DNA of 32,963 nucleotides from Flavobacteriales bacterium (GTDB lineage Bacteria; Bacteroidota; Bacteroidia; CAIKAF01): NCBI GenBank assembly GCA_025055575.1, contig JANWWP010000080.1, positions 1 to 32,963 of the forward strand, read 5' to 3'. Shown piece by piece: positions 15,999 to 27,070 of this stretch (position 1 is its first letter; each line of letters starts with the position of its first letter). The notes under the pieces were generated by a model. It saw only the letters and a program-made list of their open reading frames with translations, ran no database searches and was not told where the DNA came from. The position numbers and the translations under genes were made by a program.

Positions 15999-17117
15999 AT
16001 GAGGCGCCTGGGCGTTTTGGGAGGCGGCCAGCTGGGCCGCATGCTGGTGCAGCAGGCCACCTGCTATCCTCTCATCGTCACGGTTCTGGATCCTGATGCT
16101 TCGGCGCCTTGCAGGCCATTCTGTGAGGCTTTTACTGTCGGGGATTTCCGGGACGCTCAAGAAGTATTGGAATGGGGAAAACAATGCGAGGTGGTGACTA
16201 TTGAAATAGAAAACGTTTCCCTGGAGGGCCTCAAACTTCTTCAAGAACAAGGCGTGCGCGTGGTGCCGGAACCGGAGGCTTTGGAAATAATCGTAGACAA
16301 AGGCCTGCAAAAAAAATTTTACCAGGAATTGGGGCTTGCCACAGTACCTTTTCTATTGGCCGACACTCCGGAGGCAATACGCCAGGCTAGGGCCGAAGGG
16401 TATGTATTCCAAAAATTACGACGCAGCGGGTATGATGGATATGGCGTGCGGGATTTGGAAAAGAGCCCCGTGCCTCTGGAAGGCCCGTCCGTTATGGAAC
16501 AAAAAATTGAGATAGCGGCAGAACTGGCAGTTCTGGCTGCCCGGGATATTTTTGGTAACACGGTGACTTACCCCGTGGTGGATATGGTATTTCATCCCCA
16601 GGCGCACAGGCTTTCGTACCAAATGTGTCCTTCTTCCTTGCCAGATGCCATCCAGGAGCAAGCCCGCGACTGGGCCACAGCCATCATCGAGAACCTGGCC
16701 CTGACCGGCTTACTGGCGGTGGAGTTTTTGCTAGGCACCGACGGCCGGCTGTGGGTGAATGAATGTGCGCCCCGCCCCCACAACAGCGGACACCATACCA
16801 TCGAAGCATTTGATATTTCCCAGTTCGACATGCTGTTACGTATTGTACAAGAAATGCCCGTGCGCCAGCCTTACATGCGTTTTCCCTCCGCCATGGTGAA
16901 TATTCTTGGCGCACCTGGAGCGGAAGGCGTTCCAGATTATGCTGGATTCCTGAAGAGCACAGACGGCCAGGGCGTTTTCATTCATTTGTACGGAAAAAAC
17001 CGGGTAAAACCCCTTCGAAAGATGGGCCATCTGACGCTTGTAGACTCCCGCCTGGAACTCTTGGTCCGTAAAGCCGCCCAGCTGGCAGAAACCGCTTACA
17101 TTCATGCCCTATCCTGA
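15999..17117 (+). CDS. purK: 5-(carboxyamino)imidazole ribonucleotide synthase (ATP-grasp)
   Basis: 372 residues. PurK carboxylates aminoimidazole ribonucleotide with ATP and bicarbonate in purine synthesis. The N-terminal [11 protein letters not shown] at 5-15 is diagnostic. Also seen are V-T-I-E-I-E-N-V, the D-K-x-x-Q-K-x-F lid start, [12 protein letters not shown] (ATP-binding glycine loop), V-E-F-L-L-G, and the metal/substrate-binding [14 protein letters not shown] at about 252-265. The final domain has V-N-I-L-G. All expected motifs are intact. The usual partner purE is not adjacent; instead the stop is 8 bases before the methylmalonyl-CoA mutase gene, so the operon mixes purine synthesis with propionate metabolism. 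Confidence 0.96.
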   Translation: MRRLGVLGGGQLGRMLVQQATCYPLIVTVLDPDASAPCRPFCEAFTVGDFRDAQEVLEWGKQCEVVTIEIENVSLEGLKLLQEQGVRVVPEPEALEIIVDKGLQKKFYQELGLATVPFLLADTPEAIRQARAEGYVFQKLRRSGYDGYGVRDLEKSPVPLEGPSVMEQKIEIAAELAVLAARDIFGNTVTYPVVDMVFHPQAHRLSYQMCPSSLPDAIQEQARDWATAIIENLALTGLLAVEFLLGTDGRLWVNECAPRPHNSGHHTIEAFDISQFDMLLRIVQEMPVRQPYMRFPSAMVNILGAPGAEGVPDYAGFLKSTDGQGVFIHLYGKNRVKPLRKMGHLTLVDSRLELLVRKAAQLAETAYIHALS

Positions 17118-17125
17118 TTCATAAT

Positions 17126-19212
<2,087 letters not shown>

Positions 19213-19216
<4 letters not shown>

Positions 19217-20214
19217 AAATCCTTGTTATTCGTTTCAGCTCTCTTGGAGATATCCTTCTCACAACGCCCGTCTTGCGTTGTTTAAAACTTCAAAGACCCG
19301 ATTTTTCGATCCATTTCGTAACGAAACAAGAATGGGCTCCCTTGCTGGATCGCAATCCTTATGTGGATAGGGTGCATGTGCTTTTCCGGGATTTCCCTTC
19401 ATTGGTTCAGCAGCTTAAGGCGGAACGCTTTGATGGCATCCTGGATTTGCATGGCAGCTTACGCAGCCGGCGGTTGTGCTTCGTTCTGGGGAAGAAGGTT
19501 TGGCGTTTTGACAAACAAAATGTTTTGAAAGCCCTGATGGTTCATTTCAAAATTAAAAGGTCGGTGCGGCATGTGGTGTGGCGTTACATGGATGCCTGCC
19601 AACAATGGGGCGTTTGTTACGATGGGCAGGGTTTGGATTTTCCTATTTCCGAAGATGAAAATAATTTTACTAAAGGCTTGTTGCCTGAAGCATTCCGGCC
19701 GGGTTTTATTGCCGTTACGGTAGGCGCCCGGCATTTTACAAAAACAATGCCTCCTGAAAAACTATCCGTTCTTTTGAACACCATCAATCGGCCTGTGGCT
19801 CTTTTGGGGGGCAGGGCAGAGGCCGAGGTAGCCTCTGGTTTATTGAAAAAGCTGCGTTGTCCGGCTGTCCATTTGGCAGGGCGGTTGTCCTTGGGGATGA
19901 GCGCGGCCATTCTTCAACAGGCCGCCGGCGTGCTGGCCCATGACACCGGCCTCATGCATATGGCGGCCGCGCTGCGCAAGCCTATGGTGGTGTTGTGGGG
20001 CAGCACCACTCCCGCCCTTGGAATGTATCCTCTCTATCCGGAAGGCCTACAGCACTTGGTGGGGTATTCGGAAGTGCCGGGTCTCCCTTGTCGTCCCTGC
20101 CACAAAATTGGCAGATCCCGCTGCCCGCGGGGTCATTTTGCCTGCATGCAACGTCAGGATCCGGAGGCTATTCGGCAACTTCTGGAGGAAAAAATAAGGC
20201 TTTCAGCTCCGTAG
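19213..20214 (+). CDS. glycosyltransferase family 9 (heptosyltransferase-like)
   Basis: 333 residues. The start [20 protein letters not shown] is the classic N-terminus of ADP-heptose:LPS heptosyltransferases. Also seen are [13 protein letters not shown] and the nucleotide-sugar binding segment [14 protein letters not shown] with W-G-S-T-T-P. A Cys cluster near the end (C-R-P-C, then C-P-R-G) is common in Bacteroidota members. The likely role is LPS core assembly, on the cytoplasmic face of the inner membrane. The GTG start at 19213 overlaps the mutase stop (GTGA) and fits the family N-terminus exactly; the frame is open further upstream but inside the mutase gene. Its 3' end overlaps the convergent thioesterase gene by 47 bases. 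Confidence 0.92.
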
Positions 20215-20707
20215 CATTCTCGGGTTTCAATTTGCCCGCGAGGATGAGAGCCAGCTGCTTTCGGCGCAGGGCGCCGGCAAATCTTTTATGATCTTCTTCC
20301 GTTTCCGGGATCACCTCCGGCACGGCAATAGGATTGCCCAACTGGTCTATGGCCACAAAGGTGTAAATAGCTTCATTGCATTTGGTTTTCCGGCCGGTTT
20401 GTTGATCTTCCACCCAGACATCCACAAACACTTCCATACTGGTGGTAAAAGTCCGGGACACTTTGGCTTGTAAAGTGACCACATCCCCCAAACGGATGGG
20501 CTTGTTGAAGGAAACATTGTTCACAGAAGCCGTCACCACCACCCGCCGGCAATGCCGCTGGGCTGCAACGGCCGCGGCCCGGTCCATCCACGCCATCAGT
20601 TTTCCTCCGAAGAGATTGCCCAGTACGTTCGTGTCGTTGGGCAGCACAATTTCAGTCTGAATGGTCAGACTTTCAGAGGCCGGGCGGGCCTTCAGCAGCG
20701 CGTTCAT
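20168..20707 (-). CDS. acyl-CoA thioesterase, hotdog fold (YciA/BACH-like)
   Basis: 179 residues. The signature N-x-L-G-N-L-F-G-G-K-L-M-A-W-M-D is at about 26-41, followed by A-A-A-V-A-A-Q-R-H, S-V-N-N-V-S-F-N-K-P-I-R-L-G-D-V-V and E-V-F-V-D-V-W-V-E-D. This is the single hotdog domain of cytoplasmic acyl-CoA hydrolases, which cleave acyl-CoA to free acid and CoA as a hexamer; Asp41 in the W-M-D segment is the expected catalytic acid. The C-terminal ~40 residues extend past the domain and are encoded partly by the antisense of the glycosyltransferase gene. The start overlaps the stop of the TPR gene by ATGA, so it is the second gene of a two-gene operon. Substrate chain length cannot be told. 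Confidence 0.92.
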   Translation of the reverse strand: MNALLKARPASESLTIQTEIVLPNDTNVLGNLFGGKLMAWMDRAAAVAAQRHCRRVVVTASVNNVSFNKPIRLGDVVTLQAKVSRTFTTSMEVFVDVWVEDQQTGRKTKCNEAIYTFVAIDQLGNPIAVPEVIPETEEDHKRFAGALRRKQLALILAGKLKPENATELKALFFPPEVAE

Positions 20708-21522
20708 TTCTTAGGGTCTGGGGAAGGCTTTTTGGCAGTATCGGTGGGCGTTGAAGGCGTACCATCCTTTTTTTGAGAGGCCTCCCGCGCGTTTTTCTCC
20801 TGGTTGAGTGCGTTCAGATTGATTTTGGGCTGGACAAAATCTTTATCCAACTGCAAAGCCGCTTGAAACAAGGCTTCGGCATCTTCCAGTTGGCCCAGGT
20901 CGTAGGCGGCCATACCCAACACATTCAAGGCTGCGGCTTTAAGCTGGACCATCTGGTTGCTGCCATCGTTGTACACGAAATTTACCTTCAGGGTATCCGC
21001 AGCCGGCATGGACATCAACTGATTTACGGAAGCCTGGCATTCTCCATAGCGCTTCAGACGGTATTGAAGGGCTGCTATTTTATACTTGCGCTGGGGGCGG
21101 GAATTTTTCTTTTCCAACTGCTCATAACGGTCTAAAGCATCCTTGAGAAGACCTGTGGTTTCTTCTGCCATGGCCACCACTTCGGCCAGCTGGGCATTAT
21201 CGGGGTTTTTCTCCAGACGCTGGCGACCCAGAACCACCGCCTGGGCCGGCATACCGCTGGAAAAATAGAGCATCACCAGGGTGTCCTCATAAGCTGTTTT
21301 TTCAGGTGACTGCATCATTAACTGCATGAGCGCCATGCGGGCCACCGGGAAATCTTCAAACTGGACGGCGCGTTGGTAGATGCGGTAAAGTGGGTTTGTT
21401 TCTTGAGAAATAGGGGCCTGAGCCGGGGGCGTATTTTTTTCTTTTTTCTGGGCTAAAAGCAACGAGGGAGAAAGGACTCCAAAGAGGCTGGCAAGAATAA
21501 TCGACAGAGTATTATTTTTCAT
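20704..21522 (-). CDS. secreted or periplasmic TPR protein
   Basis: 272 residues. A signal peptide (about residues 1-24, ending L-L-L-A-Q) is followed by a Lys/Pro-rich linker and then helical TPR-type repeats: a clear A-x-x-x-G-x-x-x-L-x-x-x-P-x-x-A-Q-L pattern around 85-115 and G-M-A-A-Y-D-L-G-Q-L-E-D-A-E-A-L-F-Q-A-A-L-Q-L-D around 205-228. The tail is rich in Lys, Pro, Ser, Thr and Asp. TPR domains are protein-binding scaffolds; the partner is not evident. The ATG at 21522 is chosen because a promoter box ends 7 bases before it and the signal peptide begins here; an earlier in-frame codon at 21558 lies upstream of the box. The next gene, the thioesterase, is coupled to it by ATGA. Confidence 0.82.
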   Translation of the reverse strand: MKNNTLSIILASLFGVLSPSLLLAQKKEKNTPPAQAPISQETNPLYRIYQRAVQFEDFPVARMALMQLMMQSPEKTAYEDTLVMLYFSSGMPAQAVVLGRQRLEKNPDNAQLAEVVAMAEETTGLLKDALDRYEQLEKKNSRPQRKYKIAALQYRLKRYGECQASVNQLMSMPAADTLKVNFVYNDGSNQMVQLKAAALNVLGMAAYDLGQLEDAEALFQAALQLDKDFVQPKINLNALNQEKNAREASQKKDGTPSTPTDTAKKPSPDPKK

Positions 21523-21529
21523 GAGGTGG

Positions 21530-21537
21530 CAAAGATA
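21530..21537 (-). promoter_or_regulatory. -7 promoter box for the TPR-thioesterase operon (TATCTTTG)
   Basis: Exact TAnnTTTG on the minus strand ending 7 bases before the ATG at 21522. With the rpmH box it forms a second divergent, very compact promoter pair. Confidence 0.65.
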
Positions 21538-21571
21538 ATGGATTAAAAAGGCATCCAACCCGAATTTTAAT

Positions 21572-21579
21572 TACCTTTG
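21572..21579 (+). promoter_or_regulatory. -7 promoter box for rpmH (TACCTTTG)
   Basis: Exact TAnnTTTG ending 18 bases before the rpmH ATG at 21598, so this gene would have a short normal leader rather than none. Confidence 0.6.
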
Positions 21580-21597
21580 CACCCAATTTTTAAAAAC

Positions 21598-21759
21598 ATG
21601 GGAAAGCCTACCTTTCAGCCCAGTCTTCGCAAACGGCGTAATAAGCATGGTTTCAGGGCCCGTATGGCCACGCCCAATGGCCGTCGTGTGTTATCAGCCC
21701 GCAGGCGTCGTGGGCGTAAGAAACTGACTGTTTCCTCTGAAAAAACTTTTAAAGGCTAA
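21598..21759 (+). CDS. rpmH: 50S ribosomal protein L34
   Basis: 53 residues, strongly basic. The start M-G-K-P-T-F-Q-P-S and the L34 core [26 protein letters not shown]-(R) are unmistakable. It is a structural protein of the large ribosomal subunit. An in-frame codon at 21577 would add seven residues but lies within the promoter region. In many bacteria rpmH is next to rnpA and dnaA; here it stands alone, followed 58 bases later by the PorW/SprE gene, as in many Bacteroidota where the old cluster has been broken. Confidence 0.97.
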   Translation: MGKPTFQPSLRKRRNKHGFRARMATPNGRRVLSARRRRGRKKLTVSSEKTFKG

Positions 21760-21817
21760 GTTTTTTCGGGCCGAGCCCTCCACGCAATATTTCCGCATAT
21801 TTGCGTTGTACACGCAT

Positions 21818-24433
21818 GTGTTGAAATACGGCGGATTTAGATCTGGATTTTCATTTTTTCTCGTTGTTCTGGGTTTGACGGCCTGTTCCGTCCGTCAGGA
21901 TAAATGGGCCAACAGGACTTGGCATGCCCTAAATACCCGCTACAACGGCTACTTTAATGGTAATGAAGCCCTTAAGGAGGCCGTACAGATGGTGGCCAAA
22001 GCCCACAAAGATGATTTTAATTCGGTGGTTTCTCCTTTTCGCTACGGCACAAAAGAAACCGCTGCCTCCGCCAGCGCCCAATTGGATCGTACCCTGAAAA
22101 AAGGAGTGCTGATGATCCGAAAGCATTCCATGCTCATCAATGGGAAGCAGAAAAACAAATGGATAGATGATTGCTATTTCATCATGGGGGAGGCCAATTT
22201 CTTTAAGCGTGAATACAGCCAGGCTTTGCAGCAGTTGAATTACGTTATTAATACCAGCGAAAGCGAGAAAATGAAAAATCTAGCCCGGCTCTGGATTATC
22301 AAAACCTATATTGATATGGGAGAATTCACCCTGGCCGAAAATGAGTTCAACAAAATCGGGTATCCGGATTGGGAGCCCAAATTGAAAGCGGACTACTATC
22401 TGACCTTGGCCGATTTTTTTATCAGACAGGGAGAATTTAAACCGGCCGTCATCCCCTTGCAGGAAGCATTGAGCTTGATTCCAAAGAAAAAGGCCAAAGG
22501 TCGTCCGGAGTTTGTGCTGGGGCAGATTTACCAAAATGCCGGATTGTGCGAAGTAGCCCGTGAGCACTTTGCGCGCGCCCGCCGCTACAAACCGGATTTT
22601 GAGCTCGAATTTCAGGCCTCGGTGAATTTAGCCTTGTGCATGCCCTTGGATGGATCCGCTGAAAATCTGAAAAAGACTCTCCAGAAGCTGGCCAAAGAAG
22701 AAAAAAATGCCGACTACAGGGACCAGATTTATTACGCATTGGCAGTTTTGGCCCAAAAAGAAGGCAAAGAGGAGGAGGCTATAAAATTGTATTCAAAATC
22801 AGCCGCCGCTTCTACCAAAAATACTAACCAAAAAGGACTCTCCTATCTCGCCTTAGCTGAAATTTACCTCGCCCGTCAGGACTATCTGAAGTCCAGCGCT
22901 TATTATGACTCGTGCCTCGCCCATCTCAGCAAAAAGCATCCGGATTACGAACGTCTGACAGCCCTCAAGGAGAATATGGGTGAAATTGCCCGTCTCATCG
23001 GCATCGTGCATCGGGAAGACAGCCTGCAGGCTCTGGCGGCCCTGCCTGAAAAGGAACGCCTGCGGCGTACGGAAAAATTCGTGGAAAACCTTCGCAAGGC
23101 CGATGAAGAGCGCAAAAAGCAGGAAGAAAACCGGGCCGCCTCTGGTGTGCCTCAGCAGGCCAACCTGGCGGACGCTATCGGCGCAGCCGGCAAATGGTAT
23201 TTTTACAATTCCACCCTGGTGGCCAACGGCGCTAAAGAATTTCAAAAAATATGGGGAAATCGAAAAAACGAAGACAACTGGCGCCGCAAAACCAAAACTC
23301 CCGATCCCGCGGCGCTTGCTCAGGCCGGCGGAAGTCCTCTGGATACGGCGGGGTCCGCCAAAGCATCTGAAGAAGAGGCCCGCTACAATCCGGAGACCTA
23401 TTTGGCGCAGTTGCCGCTTACGGACAGCGCTTTGGCGGCCTCCAACGAACGCATCTGGGATGCTCTGTACGCTTTGGGATTGATTTATAAGGAAAAGCTG
23501 AAAAATTTTCAGGAAGCCATCAAAACTCTGGAGAGTTTAGATAAAAGAAAGCCCTCAAAACATGTTCCTGTTCTCTATTATCAGCTGTATATCTTAGCCC
23601 GATTGAATAATGACGCGGCCCTTGCCGAGAAGTATAAAAACGTTATTTTACAGCAGTATCCAGAAAGTGATTATGCCCGCATGCTCAGCGATCCGGATTA
23701 TATGCGCAATCTCGCTCTGCGGGATAAGCAGGCGGAGGCGTTGTATGAAATGGCCTGGCAGGAATACAAGCTGTTTCGCTTCGGATCGGCCATTTCCCTC
23801 TGTGAAAAAGGCCTCAGCGAGTATGGAAAATCCTCTGCTGCGCCGCGCTTTGCCCTTTTGAAAGCAAAAACAGCCGGAGGCTTATACGGTCGGGAAAGGT
23901 ATTTGGCAGAACTGGATTCCGTCGTGAAAAAATATGGCGGCACAGAGAGCGCCACGGAGGCCCAGCGTATCCTCGATTACCTGAAAGGCGCTGGATCTTC
24001 CGCTTCAGAAGGAAATAAGGAAAAAACTGCCGAGCCTAAAAATGTGGATTCCAAAGATGTGTACAAGCCGGCTCCCGCTACCCCGCATTTTGTGGTGCTC
24101 ACTCTGCCCGAAGGCAGCAAGGCAGGCCCGCAACTTCAAAAAGCCATTGCCCAGTTCAACGGAATGCAATACAGCCTCCAGACTTTCGACGTGTCTTTGA
24201 TTGCCCTGGGCACGGATCCGGCTTTTCCATGTATCGTGGTCAAAGAGCTCAACAACAAAGATGTGGCTTTGGAATATTTGCGTCAGTTGCTCGCTTCGGA
24301 TGCTTTAATGGAATATCCGGATGCTTTCTTGGATACTTTCGTTATTACTAAGGAAAATTTTGTAAAACTCTTACAACGTACTAATATTCAGGAATATCTT
24401 AGGTTCTATTTTGAAAATTATAAAATGAATTAA
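21818..24433 (+). CDS. porW: type IX secretion system lipoprotein PorW/SprE
   Basis: 871 residues from a GTG at 21818; a TTG at 21806 is the other option and there is no ATG. A signal sequence with lipobox L-T-A-C places the lipidated Cys at residue 23. Diagnostic are W-H-A-L-N-T-R-Y-N-G-Y-F-N-G-N-E-A-L-K-E-A just after it, and mid-protein G-K-W-Y-F-Y-N with F-Q-K-I-W-G-N-R-K-N-E-D-N-W-R-R, both landmarks of PorW/SprE. Several TPR-like repeats occupy about 100-400 and 540-700. The last ~100 residues form a globular domain (V-V-L-T-L-P-E-G). In Porphyromonas PorW and in Flavobacterium SprE are needed for T9SS secretion; PorW has been linked to the connection between the PorLM motor and the PorKN ring. 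A near-match box, CATATTTG, lies at 21796-21803. Confidence 0.92.
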   Translation: MLKYGGFRSGFSFFLVVLGLTACSVRQDKWANRTWHALNTRYNGYFNGNEALKEAVQMVAKAHKDDFNSVVSPFRYGTKETAASASAQLDRTLKKGVLMIRKHSMLINGKQKNKWIDDCYFIMGEANFFKREYSQALQQLNYVINTSESEKMKNLARLWIIKTYIDMGEFTLAENEFNKIGYPDWEPKLKADYYLTLADFFIRQGEFKPAVIPLQEALSLIPKKKAKGRPEFVLGQIYQNAGLCEVAREHFARARRYKPDFELEFQASVNLALCMPLDGSAENLKKTLQKLAKEEKNADYRDQIYYALAVLAQKEGKEEEAIKLYSKSAAASTKNTNQKGLSYLALAEIYLARQDYLKSSAYYDSCLAHLSKKHPDYERLTALKENMGEIARLIGIVHREDSLQALAALPEKERLRRTEKFVENLRKADEERKKQEENRAASGVPQQANLADAIGAAGKWYFYNSTLVANGAKEFQKIWGNRKNEDNWRRKTKTPDPAALAQAGGSPLDTAGSAKASEEEARYNPETYLAQLPLTDSALAASNERIWDALYALGLIYKEKLKNFQEAIKTLESLDKRKPSKHVPVLYYQLYILARLNNDAALAEKYKNVILQQYPESDYARMLSDPDYMRNLALRDKQAEALYEMAWQEYKLFRFGSAISLCEKGLSEYGKSSAAPRFALLKAKTAGGLYGRERYLAELDSVVKKYGGTESATEAQRILDYLKGAGSSASEGNKEKTAEPKNVDSKDVYKPAPATPHFVVLTLPEGSKAGPQLQKAIAQFNGMQYSLQTFDVSLIALGTDPAFPCIVVKELNNKDVALEYLRQLLASDALMEYPDAFLDTFVITKENFVKLLQRTNIQEYLRFYFENYKMN

Positions 24434-24603
24434 ATGGTTTTTGTAGGTGGTGGATTGATTTTTTCAGTATTACTTTTCCCCGTTTATGCTATAAATTTTA
24501 AATATGGATATTACCCATTGAATTAACTTTTAATAATAAGATATTAAAATTTGATTTACACAAACTAATTCAATAAAATAATTGAAGAAATTCTAAAGAA
24601 GAA
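24434..24603. other. AT-rich convergent gap, no gene seen
   Basis: 170 bases between the ends of the PorW and T9SS-client genes. The stretch is strongly AT-rich with no hairpin I could trust as a terminator, no tRNA and no open frame of note. Confidence 0.5.
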
Positions 24604-26823
24604 TCAATTTCCGGAATGGATTATAAGCGTTGAGGTAAGAGGACCGGAAAGCGTTTCCACACTGAGGAGATAAACGCCTGCCGCAAGTAAGGGCATTTCA
24701 ACCCTATATCCTGAGGCATAAGGCTGAAGGCGCAGGGTGGCCATGGAACGTCCACTCAGGTCGGTAAGGCGTGCCGTCAGCGAAGTGACATGTACCGGGG
24801 TGAGGTAGATGAAACCGCCATGGAATGGATTGGGATACACCTTCAGCGATAGCCCACTCCCGAATTCAGGCATGTCAAAGTTTTGCAGGGTCAATTGCAG
24901 GGTAGCGGTATCCGTACGACAGGGGTTGCTGACGGCCAGGCTCACCGTGTAGGTTCCGGCGACCGCGTAGTTATGCAAAGGGTTGGGCAGGGAACTCGTC
25001 TGACCGTCGCCAAAATCCCACCAATAAACGTCTGCGGATCCGATGGCCTGACTTTGAAATTGCACGGAGAGGCCTGAAATCTGATAACTGATACCGGCAA
25101 CTAGGGGTTGATAGCTGTTGCTGATAAGGGTGTCCTTCGTACCCACGCTCATATTGAAATAAGTGCCCGAAGGGGTATTTTCCAGCTTCACCGCCTTCAC
25201 CATGTAGGAATGCAGTCCCGGGAATACGAGGCATGAATCTACATACACAGTATCCGGAATGGGAACTGGATTAATTTTTTTCCATTGAAGTATGGAATCG
25301 TTTTTAACATAAATATTATATCCAAGCACAGCGGGATCTGTGGAGGGACTCCAATGGAGAAAAGCTTGAGAGCCTGTGGCAGTCGCCGTCAAAAGCTGGG
25401 GAGGGGCCACCACATCGGCCCTCAGAGTGGGATCGCCCAAAAGCGCCATATGGACACCACGTGTGGCCAGCCCGGCATCATAAGTATTGCTGTTGTTCAT
25501 GGATACCCAGGCCGAGAAGCCCAGTGTTTCACCCAGCGCCATGTGGTGGAAGGGCCAAAAAGGCCGGCCGGCCCAGCATACAGCCAGTGTGGAGCCGGAA
25601 GCCAAAGCTGTCCGCATTAAGTTGTTGCTGGGATTATCCCAGTCTCCAAAATAACTGCCAAAAAGCATGGTGAATACAGTCCGCAGCGAGTCGGCCGCAA
25701 ACTGGCTGGAAGTACCGACCCCGCTGCACGTCGTGAAACTGCCTGCCCCGCAACCATAAGACCAGCGGTAGGAGGTGGAGGTGAGTGCGCTCAGATAATC
25801 GGCGGCCACGATCTGAGAGGGGCCCACTAAAGGGGAAAAACTCCTCCAGGCTGATGCCGAAAAGCCTTCACTATAGGATGTGAAATGGTCATCAATGAGG
25901 GCTTTATTGTCGCTGGGGATTTGTCCGATACGATAGGCATGGTCTTTGTCCAGATATCTTTTAAGAAGTTGGGTTTCGCTGAGTCCAAAACCGGATATAT
26001 TGCGGAAATCCACTCGGCCCACTTGCAACTCCAGGTTGGAGGGCAAGGTGTTCTGATCCCATTTTTCATCGCCGGGCACGTTGTGCTGGCGGCTGTCGGA
26101 AGCGCCGGTGCTGTTCACACTGTTATCAGTCCATGTGCCGTCCATATCTCCGTAGTATGCGTCCGCTGGCCAGGCTCCCTGATGATCGGGGGTGTGTCCA
26201 TCTGGAGCCAAATTGCCTGAATAAGGCACCGGCACTCGGCCCAGGAGAAAAAGAGCGACGGTTGGCTGGGGATTTTGCTGATAGGCATTTTTGATAAGAG
26301 TTTTCACCTGTGTAGCGGATTGGGTTGCACTCACTGGAATGACATCTACTGTCCAGCCATCTGCTTCGGCGTCCTCTATCCACCGGTGCACTTCACTTTG
26401 GAGGCCAGCCGTGCTGAGGGTATCGTACACCAGGATCGCCCGGCCCCGGAAATGCGTTTCGGGCACTTCTATACCCGAGCAGATATATCCGTAAGCCGTG
26501 GTCCACCCCGATTTTACGACCCGATACTCATAGACATTCCCCACAGTTACGTTCTGATCGGTCCATGAGGTGGCGGTGCCCGGCACAGAGGCAAGGACGG
26601 TTCCCCATCCTGAAGCTGTTTTAGTTTTTCGGTAAATTTTGAAATCTGTGGCGCCACTCACAGGTTCCCATTGCACGGTGATGGCGGGAGGATTGTTCTG
26701 AACCATGGCAGATAGCAAAAGGCTTTTGGTTTGGCCTATGGTTTGTGCCATGCCTTTTAAACCGGATAAAAAGACACTGAGCCCGGTGATGATTATCAAC
26801 AGATGTTTCCTGATTTGTATCAT
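24604..26823 (-). CDS. T9SS-exported modular protein with gingipain-like (C25-like) core
   Basis: 739 residues. Order: signal peptide (about 1-24), a fibronectin type III domain (about 35-110, with W-E-P-V-S-G-A-T-D-F-K-I-Y-R-K), a central ~350-residue domain, a second FnIII-type domain (S-P-S-T-D-P-A-V-L-G-Y-N-I-Y), a PKD domain (W-W-D-F-G-D-G-Q-T-S), and a type A T9SS sorting domain at the C-terminus (L-K-V-Y-P-N-P-F). The central domain follows the gingipain/C25 layout: L-F-L-L-G-R-V-P-V-P-Y, E-L-Q-V-G-R-V-D-F and a closing L-L-G-D-P-T-L-R. However, where C25 peptidases have G-H-G-S, it reads Y-G-C-G-A-G-S, and the later Cys position is G-S-Y-F-G-D-W-D. It may thus lack peptidase activity. 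The ATG at 26823 follows a promoter box; a TTG at 26835 would lie in it. Confidence 0.85.
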   Translation of the reverse strand: MIQIRKHLLIIITGLSVFLSGLKGMAQTIGQTKSLLLSAMVQNNPPAITVQWEPVSGATDFKIYRKTKTASGWGTVLASVPGTATSWTDQNVTVGNVYEYRVVKSGWTTAYGYICSGIEVPETHFRGRAILVYDTLSTAGLQSEVHRWIEDAEADGWTVDVIPVSATQSATQVKTLIKNAYQQNPQPTVALFLLGRVPVPYSGNLAPDGHTPDHQGAWPADAYYGDMDGTWTDNSVNSTGASDSRQHNVPGDEKWDQNTLPSNLELQVGRVDFRNISGFGLSETQLLKRYLDKDHAYRIGQIPSDNKALIDDHFTSYSEGFSASAWRSFSPLVGPSQIVAADYLSALTSTSYRWSYGCGAGSFTTCSGVGTSSQFAADSLRTVFTMLFGSYFGDWDNPSNNLMRTALASGSTLAVCWAGRPFWPFHHMALGETLGFSAWVSMNNSNTYDAGLATRGVHMALLGDPTLRADVVAPPQLLTATATGSQAFLHWSPSTDPAVLGYNIYVKNDSILQWKKINPVPIPDTVYVDSCLVFPGLHSYMVKAVKLENTPSGTYFNMSVGTKDTLISNSYQPLVAGISYQISGLSVQFQSQAIGSADVYWWDFGDGQTSSLPNPLHNYAVAGTYTVSLAVSNPCRTDTATLQLTLQNFDMPEFGSGLSLKVYPNPFHGGFIYLTPVHVTSLTARLTDLSGRSMATLRLQPYASGYRVEMPLLAAGVYLLSVETLSGPLTSTLIIHSGN

Positions 26824-26832
26824 ATCAAGTTC

Positions 26833-26840
26833 CAAAATTA
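26833..26840 (-). promoter_or_regulatory. -7 promoter box for the T9SS client gene (TAATTTTG)
   Basis: Exact TAnnTTTG on the minus strand ending 9 bases before the ATG at 26823. It decides the start codon: the in-frame TTG at 26835 is inside the box. Confidence 0.65.
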
Positions 26841-27070
26841 TTTTCCTTTGTTTTTCCCAGAGTTATCCCTGTTTTTGAATTAATTAATGTAAGGAGTTAT
26901 AATTTTCTTCGATATTTGAAGTTTGCCTTGAAATTGCCTTAAAAATTATAAACATATCAAAGGTGCTTGAAGACTCAAGATATTTTTTTTAATACATTTT
27001 AATAAAAAATATTTTTGCTAATTACGTGATTTTTTTCCATTGCAATTTTTTACTATCTAATTCTTTTTAG
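26841..27070. other. AT-rich intergenic stretch
   Basis: No coding frame or hairpin of note. It contains a plus-strand TATTTTTG at 27010-27017, 53 bases before the ATG of the LRR pseudogene, which may be the remains of its promoter, although such matches are expected by chance in DNA this rich in A and T. Confidence 0.4.

Noticed and set aside
21769-21784. GGGC-CGA-GCCC hairpin after rpmH as a terminator
   Set aside because: The stem is only four pairs and the T-run comes before it rather than after, so it is not a convincing terminator on either strand.
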